In this document: positions 21,889 through 29,578 of the stretch, in pieces
Layout of the letters: every line of letters begins with the position of its first letter
Position numbering within the stretch: position 1 is the first letter of the stretch
NCBI GenBank assembly: GCA_051648405.1
Contig: JBOFFC010000032.1
Location: 1 to 33,769, forward strand
DNA length: 33,769 nucleotides
Source of the DNA: JBOFFC01 sp051648405
Lineage (GTDB): Bacteria; Planctomycetota; Planctomycetia; Pirellulales; Lacipirellulaceae
Direction of reading: 5' to 3'
Made by a program: the position numbers and the translations under genes
The notes under the pieces: model-generated
Told to the model about the DNA's origin: nothing
What the model saw: the letters and a program-made list of their open reading frames with translations, nothing else
Database searches by the model: none

Positions 21889-23817
21889 ATGACCGTTCTA
21901 AGGATTCACGCGCGGCGGTTGGCGGCTGCCGCGACCATCGTGCTGGCCGGCGCCTCGCCCGTCACCGCTCAGTTCATCTCGCAGGCCACGCCCCAGCAGG
22001 CGTCGCCGTACCGCGCCCCTGCGCCGGTGTACGGCCAGCAGCCCCAGTACGGGCAGCAGCCCCAGTACGCCCCGCAGCCGACGTACGCGTCGCAGCCGCA
22101 GTACGGGCAACCGACCTACCCCTCGCCCGCCTACGGCCAGCCCGGTCCGCGCTTCGCCCCCTATGGGGCCCCGCGATTGGCGCAAAACGGCGCGCTCCCG
22201 GCGCCGGTCGAAGCGGTCGCTGCGCCGGCCGACCCGATCGCCGCCGGCCCGGCAATTACTTACCAGGGGCCGGTCGTCGAGCAGGCCCCGATGATGGATC
22301 AGAGCGCCGTGCAGCACCAGCACGGTGTCCACCACGGTGCGATGCACCAGAGCGCCCCGATGAACTACGGCGCTCCGGCGTCGTACGGGCCGCCGGTCGG
22401 TGGCGGCTGCGCGACGGGTGAGTGCGCGACCGGGGGTTGCGCTACGGGGGACTGCGCGGGCGGGTCGTGGGAAGGCTACACGGGCGAGCCGTGCGGCGTC
22501 GGCGCTGCCCAGTACGCGCCGGGTTGCGACCTCGGGCCTTGCCTGCCGAAGCGGCAGTGGTTTCTCGGCCTCTACGGTGTCTCGCTGAACCGCGTTAACT
22601 GCGCCGGCGATCCCGTCGCGTACTACTTAGGAGATGCCAGCGGGATCGGCAGCAACTACTACCCGCAGGCGAACGACTTGTACCTGACCGCCGACGCCGC
22701 CGACCCGGGCACGCAGTTCGGAGGCGAGGTGCGCTTCGGCAGCACCTTGGGCCAAGCCAACTGTGAAGGGACTTATCCCTACGCTTGGGAGGTCGGCTAC
22801 TGGGGGATCGCCGAGGACGACGACCAGTCGGTCCGCACGATCACAACCCCCTTCGGCCCCGGCATGACGCAGCGCATCCGCGGGATGATCAACTACGCGG
22901 GACTCGAGTACGACCGTGACGGCGCCGGGACGACCTACGCGGCCCGCGACCTCAACGACTACGTCGGGTACGGGATGCCCTACGACTACGCCAACCAGAA
23001 CGACATCCGGGTCACCGGTGTGCGGGTCCGCGAGTCGTTCTCGGCGCAGAACCTCGAACTGAACTTCTGGCGGTTCGGCACGCCGAGCTGCTCTGGAGGG
23101 GGCGCCGGCTTCGGCGGCGTCGGTGGCGGGTTCGGCGGCTTCGGGGGTGGCGCATGCGGCGCCGGCGGGTGCGACTCCGGTTGTGGCCCCGCGACCTGCG
23201 CCCCGTGCCGCCCACCGCGGCGGTTCTTCCTCAACGGCCTGTGCGGCGTCCGCTACCTGCGACTCGACAACGACTGGCAGTCGGCCTTGCAGTACACGGT
23301 GGTCGATACGAACGGGACGGCCAACCCGGGCGAACCCCCGCACTACACGAGCTTCCCGACAGACGACGACAACGTGATCTTCCACGACATCACGACCGAC
23401 AACCAACTGGTCGGCTTCCAGTTGGGGTCGAGCATGAACTGGCTGGTCGGCTGCCGCTGGGGCCTGTTCGCCGACACGAACTTCGGCATCTACGGCAACC
23501 AGTACGACGTCCGTCAGAGCATCTACGGCGGCGGCGCGGGTGTGGTGCAGTACGAGAACGGCGGCGGCACGATCAACCGCCGCACGTCGGAAACGGACGT
23601 CGCCTTCCTGGGCGAGGCCCGCGTCGGCGCCGGCTACCAGCTCACCTGCAACTGCCGCCTGACGGCCGCCTACCGCGTCATCGGCGTGACCGGTGTGGCG
23701 CTCGCCCCGTCGCAACTGCCGAGCGGCTACTACAACGGCGATTTGATCGGGTACGCCGACAACTGCGACTCGTTGATCCTGCACGGCGCCCAGCTCGGCG
23801 CCGAGTGGAAGTACTGA
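21889..23817 (+). CDS. BBP7-family outer-membrane beta-barrel protein, duplicated
   Basis: A 642-residue exported protein of the planctomycete BBP7 family. A signal peptide (LAAAATIVLAGASPVTA, cleavage after Ala27) is followed by a Gln/Pro/Tyr-rich segment with repeats such as YGQQPQYGQQPQ, then a Cys/Gly-rich segment of GCATGECATGG type. Two barrel-like halves follow, the first beginning at KRQWFLGLYGVSLNR and the second at RRFFLNGLCGVRYLRLD, separated by a Gly-rich, Cys-containing linker (FGGVGGGFGGFGGGACGAGG). The protein ends in an aromatic strand, GAQLGAEWKY, as outer-membrane barrels do. The ATG at 21889 has AGGAG nine bases upstream. It is likely surface-exposed or structural; no enzymatic role is suggested. 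The cysteine clusters could cross-link the protein in the cell wall. Confidence 0.88.
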   Translation: MTVLRIHARRLAAAATIVLAGASPVTAQFISQATPQQASPYRAPAPVYGQQPQYGQQPQYAPQPTYASQPQYGQPTYPSPAYGQPGPRFAPYGAPRLAQNGALPAPVEAVAAPADPIAAGPAITYQGPVVEQAPMMDQSAVQHQHGVHHGAMHQSAPMNYGAPASYGPPVGGGCATGECATGGCATGDCAGGSWEGYTGEPCGVGAAQYAPGCDLGPCLPKRQWFLGLYGVSLNRVNCAGDPVAYYLGDASGIGSNYYPQANDLYLTADAADPGTQFGGEVRFGSTLGQANCEGTYPYAWEVGYWGIAEDDDQSVRTITTPFGPGMTQRIRGMINYAGLEYDRDGAGTTYAARDLNDYVGYGMPYDYANQNDIRVTGVRVRESFSAQNLELNFWRFGTPSCSGGGAGFGGVGGGFGGFGGGACGAGGCDSGCGPATCAPCRPPRRFFLNGLCGVRYLRLDNDWQSALQYTVVDTNGTANPGEPPHYTSFPTDDDNVIFHDITTDNQLVGFQLGSSMNWLVGCRWGLFADTNFGIYGNQYDVRQSIYGGGAGVVQYENGGGTINRRTSETDVAFLGEARVGAGYQLTCNCRLTAAYRVIGVTGVALAPSQLPSGYYNGDLIGYADNCDSLILHGAQLGAEWKY

Positions 23818-23850
23818 GGCCCCTGACGGCTTCTGTAACGAGACACCATC

Positions 23851-23920
23851 GACCCCCCCTCGAAGCAGCGGGGCCCTGCGACCAGCGCGCGGGGTCCCGC
23901 TTGTGTTTTGAAGGGGGGTG
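23851..23920. terminator. Bidirectional terminator-like hairpin
   Basis: Between the convergent BBP7 and TPR genes, GACCCCCCCTCGAA (from 23851) pairs with TTTGAAGGGGGGT (to 23919), and inside it AGCGGGGCCCTGCG pairs imperfectly with GCGCGGGGTCCCGCT. The long stem is placed to end both transcripts. A TGTGTTTTG stretch is the only T-rich element. Confidence 0.6.
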
Positions 23921-23952
23921 CGGCCCGCGGCCTGCTTGCGGTGTGGCCCTGC

Positions 23953-24504
23953 TTACCGAGCGCCGTAAGCGCTCAGCAGCATGCGGAAGCCCGGGTCGCG
24001 ACGCATCGGCTCGAAGTCCGATTCCTCGCGCACCAGCCCGAGCAGCGAGCGGTCCAGGTCGAGCGACCGCTTCAGCCGGCGCAGCGCCGCGAGCGGCGAC
24101 CGGGCCAAGCTGTGGTAGCAGGCCAGGTTGTAGTGCAGGATCGCCTCGTTGGGGGCGAACTCGAGGGCCCGCTCGAGCGCCTCGATCGCGAGCTCCAGCC
24201 TTCCCGAGCGCTTGTAGCACCAGCCGAGCGCCAGCCAGGCGCCCGACTCGGCGGGGCGGAGCGTGGCGCTGCGCCGCAGCGGGTAGACGGCTTCGCGGTA
24301 CCGCTCGAGCCCGCGGAGCGTCTCGCCCAGGAGGTAGCAGGCGTGGGCGTCGCCGTGGACCAGTGGGCCGCGGTGCTGCAGGACGCGCAGCGCGTGCCCC
24401 TGCATCCCCAGCTCGAGGTACCCCTCGGCTTCGCGCGAGGCGCACTCGAGTTGGCAACGTTGCCGCCGTTTGACGTCGAACGAGACCACGCCAGCGGTTC
24501 CCAT
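23953..24504 (-). CDS. Tetratricopeptide repeat protein
   Basis: A 183-residue protein composed mainly of TPR helices. Recognisable units include HACYLLGETLRGLERYREAV, GAWLALGWCYKRSGRLELAI and AILHYNLACYHSLARSPLAA, giving about four to five repeats from residue 25 to 160, a scaffold for protein binding. It has no signal peptide or membrane segment, so it is probably cytoplasmic. The C-terminal ESDFEPMRRDPGFRMLLS is a pattern often seen closing such TPR proteins. It is convergent with the BBP7 gene. The partner is unknown. Confidence 0.85.
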   Translation of the reverse strand: MGTAGVVSFDVKRRQRCQLECASREAEGYLELGMQGHALRVLQHRGPLVHGDAHACYLLGETLRGLERYREAVYPLRRSATLRPAESGAWLALGWCYKRSGRLELAIEALERALEFAPNEAILHYNLACYHSLARSPLAALRRLKRSLDLDRSLLGLVREESDFEPMRRDPGFRMLLSAYGAR

Positions 24505-24857
24505 TGGTGAAGGACGCCTGTCATTCGGGAGGGGGGGCTGCCGAGCGCAGCGACCCCACTAGCCGCGATTCTACCGGGGTCGTGCGGCGGGCCAAACGAT
24601 TGGGCGCATTTCGCGTCGTAAGTCGCTGCGGCGCTTCGATCAAACGACGAAAAATCGAGTTCTCCGCGCGCGCCACGCGGAGCGCTGGGGCAAATGGTGA
24701 GGGCGCCTCGCGAGGGTTTCTGGATTCTCGCCGGATTCTCGCACGGCGCGGGGGGCTGGTCGGCACTAACTAGGTAGGGACCCGCGCTCCGCGTCGGCAC
24801 GAGGCGACGCGCGTTCCACCCGACTCTCCGGCCGCTGACGCTTCCGGCTCGCGCTCG
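24505..24857. other. Intergenic region between divergent genes
   Basis: About 350 bases between the TPR gene and the large membrane protein gene. No gene is convincing. The stretch 24590-24670 is less GC-rich than its surroundings and may carry promoters for both directions, but no good -35/-10 pair was found. Confidence 0.3.
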
Positions 24858-24899
24858 ATTCCGCATTCCAAACGCCGCATTCCGACCTCCGACTTGCCA
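24858..24899 (+). repeat. Heptamer word run ending at a start codon (ATTCCGC family)
   Basis: Six consecutive heptamers in register: ATTCCGC, ATTCCAA, ACGCCGC, ATTCCGA, CCTCCGA and CTTGCCA. The last base of the run is the A of the ATG at 24899. They share the NNTCCGN pattern and the 7-base period of the other repeat words in the window. Confidence 0.7.
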
Positions 24900-27229
24900 T
24901 GCGACTCACCCTCCGCACGCTGCTCGCCTACCTGGACGACGTCCTCGAGCCGGCCGAGCGGCAGCAACTGCAGCAGCAGATCGACGCCAGCGACTTCGCT
25001 AAGGAGTTGGTCCACCGCACCGGCGACGTGACGCGGATGCTGCGGCTCGGGGCGCCCGACCCGCTGAGCGCCTCGCCGCTGGACGACGCCAACACGGTCG
25101 CCGAGTACCTCGACAGCACGCTCGAGCCCGAGCGGATGGCCGAGTTCGAGCGCGCGTGCCTCGAGTCGGACACGCTGCTGGCCGAGGCCGCCGCGTGCCA
25201 CCACGTGCTGACGATGGTGCTGAACCGGCCGGCGGAGGTCGATCCCGACACGCTGAAGCGGATGCACGCGCTCGAGGACGCGCTGCGCCGCGCGACGCGG
25301 CTGCGGATCGAGCCGTCGCACCGGGCTCGGGCCGCCGAGCCGGCTGTCGCCGAACGGGTCGTCGAACCGGCGTCATCCCTCGTGTCGGCGAGCCAGCCAG
25401 CGGTGGGCCCGGTCGCGCCGCGCGTCCCGGACTACTTGCAAGCGAGTCGGCCTTCGCCCTGGGGAGTTCGGGCGCTAGCCGCCGCGGCGCTGCTGTTGCT
25501 GGCGGCGGTCGGCTACCGCCTGTACTCGCCGGTTGAGGGGACCCTCGCCAAGGCCGAACCAGGAAACCAGGCCGACGACCCCGCGAGGGGAGAGTCGGCC
25601 GTCGAACCCGCTCCGGCGGCGCCAGACCCGGGCGCCGCCGAGGTCGCCACGGGCGCCCCTCAAGCGCCGGCAACGCAGCCCGCAGCAACGCAGCCTGCCG
25701 CAGCCCAACCGCCAACGAGCCAACCGCTAGCGACTGTCGAGCCGACTCCTCCGCTGGACGGTCCGAAAGCGGACGCGCCCGCCGCCGCGGGACGTCCCGC
25801 CGCGGAGCCGGGGGACGAGGCGCCGGCCACCGACAGTGGCAAGCCCGGGGAGACCGCGCCCAGCGCCGAAGGCGACGACGCGATTGCGGCCCCCGCAGCC
25901 CCCGAGCCGCCGGCGGTCGCGAGGCCGACGACCTCGGGCAAGTACCTCGGTCCGGTGCAGTCGTTGCTCGTCGAGGAGCGTGAGGCGGGCTCTTGGTGGC
26001 GCCTCTCGCCGGGGGGGGCGCTGGGACCCAGGACGCGGCTCGTGTCGCTGCCGACCTACCGGCCGATGCTCGACATCGTCGGCCCGATCGACGCCGAGCT
26101 CGTCGGATCGGCCGATGTCACGATCGACGTCGATGGCGCCGCGCCGCTTGCCGCTAAGGATACGGGCAAGGAGTCCGACATCGCGTCCGAGAAGGGCGAG
26201 GAGTCCGACAAAGGATCGGCCGATCCGACGGACGACGTCATGGCGGTCGATTCGACCGCCGCCGCGGTCCCCCAGATCGAGGTGCGCTACGGCAACGTGC
26301 TGCTGATGAACCTCGGTGAAGCGGCGCCGGCCGAGATCGCCCTCGTGATCGGCGACCAGCGGGGGCGCGTCCGGCTCGCGCCGGGGGCTTCTCTGGCTCT
26401 TGCCGTCGAACGCGCGTTTATGCCGGGCCTCGAGCTCCGCGAGGAGTCCCCCCCTGTGCTGGCGATCGCGTACGCCCCGCAGGGGAACGTGACCTGGGGG
26501 TTCCGCGGGGCCGACCTGTCGATCGACGAGCCGAGCCAATGGATGATCGTCGGCGAGGGGGGGCTCAAGGCGCTCGCCCCCTACGCGGGGGACCCGGGAT
26601 GGATCGACCCGAGCGCCGCGGAGGGAGGGGTGACCGTTTGGGACGCCGACGCCTCGGGCCCGCTGGTGGACGCGGTCCCGCCGGGGAGCGAGGCCTGGCC
26701 GGCGCTGCAAGGAATCAAGACCCGGCGTAAGGAGCTTCGCGGGCTAGCCGATCGTTGCTCGGCGGTCGTCGGGCACCCCGAGTCGCTCGTCGCGACGTTC
26801 GACAGCGGCGAAGTCCGCAGCCAGTGGAGGACGAACCTCGACGAGCTCCGCCGTGTCGCGAGCCGTGACCCGGCCGAGGCTCAGCGGGTCTACGACGCGT
26901 TCGTCGCCAAGTACGGGATCGAGCCGGCGGCGGTCCTGTGGAAGCTGCTGTGCGGGTTCTCGGCCGAGGAGATCGGGCTGAACCCCGACGAGCGGGCGAC
27001 CGGAGGGGTCGTGGGGATCCTCACGTCGATGGAAAGCGAGTCGCTTCCCGAGCGCGCGCTCGCGAACCTGAACCTCGAGGAGATCACCGGCTACAGCCAG
27101 GTCTACAGCGCGATCGAATCGGCAAAGCGGCGCCGCGCGGCGATCGGCAAGCTCCGTCGGCAGCTTGAGAATGGGGACCTCCACGTGCTGATGGCGCCGG
27201 GGGCCCCCACGGCGGGTGGGGGGTCCTAG
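24899..27229 (+). CDS. Large membrane protein with two anti-sigma-like N-terminal modules
   Basis: A 776-residue protein. The N-terminus has two similar helical modules, TLLAYLDDVLEPAERQQLQQ (8-27) and VAEYLDSTLEPERMAEFERA (67-86), like tandem zinc-less anti-sigma domains. A transmembrane helix lies at about 189-207. Then comes an Ala/Pro/Glu-rich stalk (about 215-345) and an extracytoplasmic region of over 400 residues rich in predicted beta strand, interrupted by an acidic Lys/Glu/Ser stretch near 420-450. No sigma gene is adjacent. The outer part could be a FecR-like or sensor domain, but I do not recognise it. The ATG directly follows a heptamer repeat run, so no ribosome binding site is seen. 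Confidence 0.75.
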   Translation: MRLTLRTLLAYLDDVLEPAERQQLQQQIDASDFAKELVHRTGDVTRMLRLGAPDPLSASPLDDANTVAEYLDSTLEPERMAEFERACLESDTLLAEAAACHHVLTMVLNRPAEVDPDTLKRMHALEDALRRATRLRIEPSHRARAAEPAVAERVVEPASSLVSASQPAVGPVAPRVPDYLQASRPSPWGVRALAAAALLLLAAVGYRLYSPVEGTLAKAEPGNQADDPARGESAVEPAPAAPDPGAAEVATGAPQAPATQPAATQPAAAQPPTSQPLATVEPTPPLDGPKADAPAAAGRPAAEPGDEAPATDSGKPGETAPSAEGDDAIAAPAAPEPPAVARPTTSGKYLGPVQSLLVEEREAGSWWRLSPGGALGPRTRLVSLPTYRPMLDIVGPIDAELVGSADVTIDVDGAAPLAAKDTGKESDIASEKGEESDKGSADPTDDVMAVDSTAAAVPQIEVRYGNVLLMNLGEAAPAEIALVIGDQRGRVRLAPGASLALAVERAFMPGLELREESPPVLAIAYAPQGNVTWGFRGADLSIDEPSQWMIVGEGGLKALAPYAGDPGWIDPSAAEGGVTVWDADASGPLVDAVPPGSEAWPALQGIKTRRKELRGLADRCSAVVGHPESLVATFDSGEVRSQWRTNLDELRRVASRDPAEAQRVYDAFVAKYGIEPAAVLWKLLCGFSAEEIGLNPDERATGGVVGILTSMESESLPERALANLNLEEITGYSQVYSAIESAKRRRAAIGKLRRQLENGDLHVLMAPGAPTAGGGS

Positions 27230-27564
27230 CCGCCCGCTGATGTACGCCGCCGTGGCGTAGTTCAACCTCGCCAAGCTCACGGCCGAGCCGCTCGCGGCTC
27301 GCGAGGCGGCGGCGAAATCGCCGAGGTTTCGACGTCGCCTCCGTGCGACGAAACGGCCTGTTGAAAGATTGACAGGGGGCTAACCCCCCCGGGCCACGAA
27401 GCGCCGGAACGGGGGTTTGGGGGGGTTATCGGGTTGCCTCGGCGGGGGGTGGCAGTCCGTTCCGCGGGGCCCGGGCGTCCGCTACAATCGCGGGCTTGAG
27501 GCCGCCGGCATCCGAGCCGCCGGCGGGGCCGCGAGGCATTTCAACGAGGAGAGCGACCACGGTG
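27230..27564. other. Intergenic region upstream of hpf
   Basis: About 335 bases without a recognised gene. It contains TTGACA (27369-27374) directly before a small hairpin GGGGG-CTAA-CCCCC (27375-27388). It also contains a GCTACAATCGC element whose TACAAT (27483-27488) may be the -10 box for hpf, with only a poor -35 match (TTCCGC, 27460-27465). GAGGAG at 27546-27551 is a plausible ribosome binding site. Confidence 0.4.
27483..27488 (+). promoter_or_regulatory. Candidate -10 box (TACAAT) for the hpf-pts-rng genes
   Basis: TACAAT lies in the context GCTACAATCGC, the same eleven bases as upstream of the small protein gene at 17800. It lies about 75 bases before the hpf start. Confidence 0.35.
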
Positions 27565-27918
27565 ATGATCAAAGTCACGGCTCGTCATGGCAGTTTGAGC
27601 GACGAGACGCAGGAGCGGCTCAAGGCGAAAGCCGAGAAGCTGGTGCGGCATTTCGAGCGGCTGACAGCGATCGAGATCGTCGTCGATCTTCAAGAGCCCA
27701 GCAGACCGAAGGTCGACCTGCTTGTTTCGTCGGAGCACAAGCACGATTTCGTCGCCCACGAGCAGACCGAGAACCTGCTGACGTCGATCGAGTCGGCGGT
27801 CCACAAGGTCGAGCAGCAGTTGCGGAAGTACAAAGAGCGGACGATCGAACACAACCGCGACCACGAGTCAAAGCGCCTCGAAGCGCCCGCGGTCGATCCG
27901 ACATCGACCGACGAGTAG
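27565..27918 (+). CDS. hpf: Ribosome hibernation-promoting factor, short form
   Basis: A 117-residue HPF/YfiA (RaiA) family protein that binds the decoding site of the 30S subunit and idles ribosomes in slow growth. The beta-alpha-beta-beta-beta-alpha order can be followed: MIKVTARHGSLSDETQERLK, the helix KAEKLVRHFERL, strands AIEIVVDLQEP, KVDLLVSS and KHDFVAHEQTENLLTSIESA, then the closing helix VEQQLRKYKERTIEHNRD. The C-terminal dimerisation domain of long HPF is absent. Start choice: ATG at 27565, with GAGGAG about 13 bases before; an adjacent GTG at 27562 would also fit. It is followed by ptsN, as in the proteobacterial rpoN-hpf-ptsN cluster. Confidence 0.92.
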   Translation: MIKVTARHGSLSDETQERLKAKAEKLVRHFERLTAIEIVVDLQEPSRPKVDLLVSSEHKHDFVAHEQTENLLTSIESAVHKVEQQLRKYKERTIEHNRDHESKRLEAPAVDPTSTDE

Positions 27919-28046
27919 CGCGCGACGCGTTGCTTCGAGTCGCCACGAAATAATGCGCTCGCGGACCCGCCGGCGCTTAACCAACACACAGCGCCGCAGG
28001 CGATGCGGCGCCAACGATTCACGGAGCGAGCCGAGGCTCGTAAGCG

Positions 28047-28523
28047 ATGAATTTCGCAGACTTCATTTGTAAGGGCGCCATCCGCCCTCAGCTTCAGTCA
28101 AACAACAAAGAAGGGGTCATCCGCGAAATGACCCACGCTCTCGTCGAGGCCGGCGAGGTCGCCGAAGAGCACTTCGAGGCGATCATCGGCGCGATCCTGA
28201 AGCGCGAGGAACTGGGGAGCACCGGCATCGGCCGCGGGGTCGCGGTCCCGCACACCAAGCACCCGACCGTCGAGAAGCTGTGCGGCGCGGTGGCCGTCAG
28301 CGAGGGGGGGGTCGAGTTCGCGAGCCTGGACGGCGAGCCGGTCCACCTGCTGTTCCTACTGGTGAGCCCTCCGGACCGTCCCGGGGACCACCTGCGGGCG
28401 CTCGAGAACGTCTCGCGGCGCCTGCGAGACGACTCGTTCTGCCGGTTCCTGAAGCAGAGCAAGACGGCGGACGACATCCTGCAGCTACTCGACGAGGCCG
28501 ATAACAACCAGTTCGGGTCGTGA
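28047..28523 (+). CDS. ptsN: PTS EIIA component, PtsN (EIIA-Ntr/fructose type)
   Basis: A 158-residue cytoplasmic phosphocarrier of the EIIA-2 family. The phospho-accepting histidine is His69 in GVAVPHTKHP, preceded by the typical REELGSTGIGRG. The C-terminal half keeps HLLFLLVSPPDRPGDHLRAL. No EIIB or EIIC is encoded nearby, so a regulatory role is more likely than sugar uptake. Its TGA stop overlaps an in-frame GTG of the HPr frame, and HPr is encoded directly downstream. Together with EI the three could form a complete phosphorelay. Confidence 0.93.
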   Translation: MNFADFICKGAIRPQLQSNNKEGVIREMTHALVEAGEVAEEHFEAIIGAILKREELGSTGIGRGVAVPHTKHPTVEKLCGAVAVSEGGVEFASLDGEPVHLLFLLVSPPDRPGDHLRALENVSRRLRDDSFCRFLKQSKTADDILQLLDEADNNQFGS

Positions 28524-28582
28524 CGGCCGCCGCCCCTCCGGCGGCGGGCGCTCGCCCCCTCCTCTCGCGAAAGGGCGCCGAC

Positions 28583-29074
28583 GTGGCGACCCGTCACGCC
28601 GTGGTGCGACACGCCCAGGGCTTGCACGCCAGGCCTGCGGAGCTCATTGCGCGGACGGCGCGGCAGTTCGAGTCGAGCGTCGCGATCGTTTGCGGGTCGC
28701 AACGGATCGACGCCAAGAGCATCCTCGACATCCTCACGTTGGGGGCGGCCGAGGGGACAAGGCTTCAGGTCGAGGCGCACGGCTTGGACGCCGACAAAGC
28801 GGCCGACGACCTGGTGCGACTGATTGAAAGCGACTTCATCCCAAGCGGCGGCGGCGGCTCTCTTTCCAGCGTCGGGCCTTCCAGCGTCGGGCTTTCCAGC
28901 GTCGGGTCTTCCAGCGTCGGGCTTTCCAGCGTCGGGTCTTCCGGCGTCGGGTCTTCCGGCGTCGGGCGCGTGAGGACCGGCTTCGTCGATGGTAGCGGCG
29001 CGGCGAGTCCTTCTCCTTCGGGTGTGGTTGGCGCCCCGGTCGAGGGGGCCCCGCGCTCGGCGGAGAACGGCTGA
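28583..29074 (+). CDS. ptsH: Phosphocarrier protein HPr with a repeat-derived C-terminal tail
   Basis: A 163-residue protein. The first 90 residues are HPr, passing phosphate from EI to EIIA. With the GTG at 28583 as start, the catalytic histidine in QGLHARPAE is His15 and the regulatory serine in DAKSILDIL is Ser46, exactly the canonical numbers, so this start is favoured. An earlier GTG at 28520 overlaps the ptsN stop (GTGA) and would add 21 low-complexity residues. Residues from about 91 on form an extra Ser/Gly/Val tail with seven SSVGx-type units encoded by a 15-base tandem repeat. Ser46 makes control by an HPr kinase possible. The tail is absent from ordinary HPr of about 88 residues. 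Confidence 0.9.
   Translation: MATRHAVVRHAQGLHARPAELIARTARQFESSVAIVCGSQRIDAKSILDILTLGAAEGTRLQVEAHGLDADKAADDLVRLIESDFIPSGGGGSLSSVGPSSVGLSSVGSSSVGLSSVGSSGVGSSGVGRVRTGFVDGSGAASPSPSGVVGAPVEGAPRSAENG
28864..28968 (+). repeat. 15-base tandem repeat, seven copies, inside ptsH
   Basis: Seven consecutive 15-base units of the form TTCCAGCGTCGGGCT with variation at a few positions. Since 15 is a multiple of three, the repeat stays in frame and encodes a pentapeptide repeat (SSVGP, SSVGL, SSVGS, SGVGS). Copy number could change by slippage without destroying the HPr domain. Confidence 0.95.
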
Positions 29075-29578
29075 ACCAAGCGGGGGAGGGGTCGATCGGT
29101 TTCGTGGCGGCGGAACCAATCGGGCTCCCGAAGCGACAAACCCCGGAAGCGACAATCCAAGAAGCTCAGCGCGCCGGCGGGCCCGTAGCCCACCGCCGCC
29201 CCCACGACCAAGACAAACAACCCGCAACCAACCACCCCGACGCCGGCGACGCGACGCGGGGGGACAGACCGACGCTTCCCGTCTCGCGCCCGAACCGAGG
29301 GCTCCATCCGTTGGAGCGGCCTCGACCGGCGCTGATCGACAATGGGGAGGCGCCGCGACGCTCCCTCCGCACGTCACGTCCCCCGCGCAACTGCGCTCCG
29401 AAGGCCCAACCGCGCTCGCGCCCGCACGCCGACCCGACTCCGCGAACCCCACGCTCGCCACCTCCCATCCGGCGACAGGTTCGCGGCCGACGGTCGCCCC
29501 CGCGGCAACCAAGCGATCGCGGCCCACGCACGACGCGCATTTGCGGCGGGACGACCCCGGCGGCTCGCGAGGGCCCCG
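29075..29578. other. Long gap between ptsH and ptsI
   Basis: About 500 bases with no convincing plus-strand gene; the open frames there are Arg/Pro/Ala-rich and look like shadows. On the minus strand an open frame (29307 down to 28765) encodes one hydrophobic stretch (VGVVGCGLFVLVVGAAVGYG) and then runs antisense through the 15-base repeat of ptsH. It might be a small membrane protein but no family was recognised. A GAGGG site at 29568-29572 serves ptsI. Confidence 0.35.

Noticed and set aside
27230..27300. Possible tRNA-like segment (GGCGTAGTTCAACCTCGCC)
   Set aside because: A TTCAA element is present but no acceptor stem or anticodon arm can be built around it.
28520..28582. GTG at 28520 as the ptsH start (GTGA overlap with ptsN)
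   Set aside because: It remains possible, but the 28583 GTG puts the catalytic and regulatory residues exactly at His15 and Ser46; the extra 21 residues are low-complexity.
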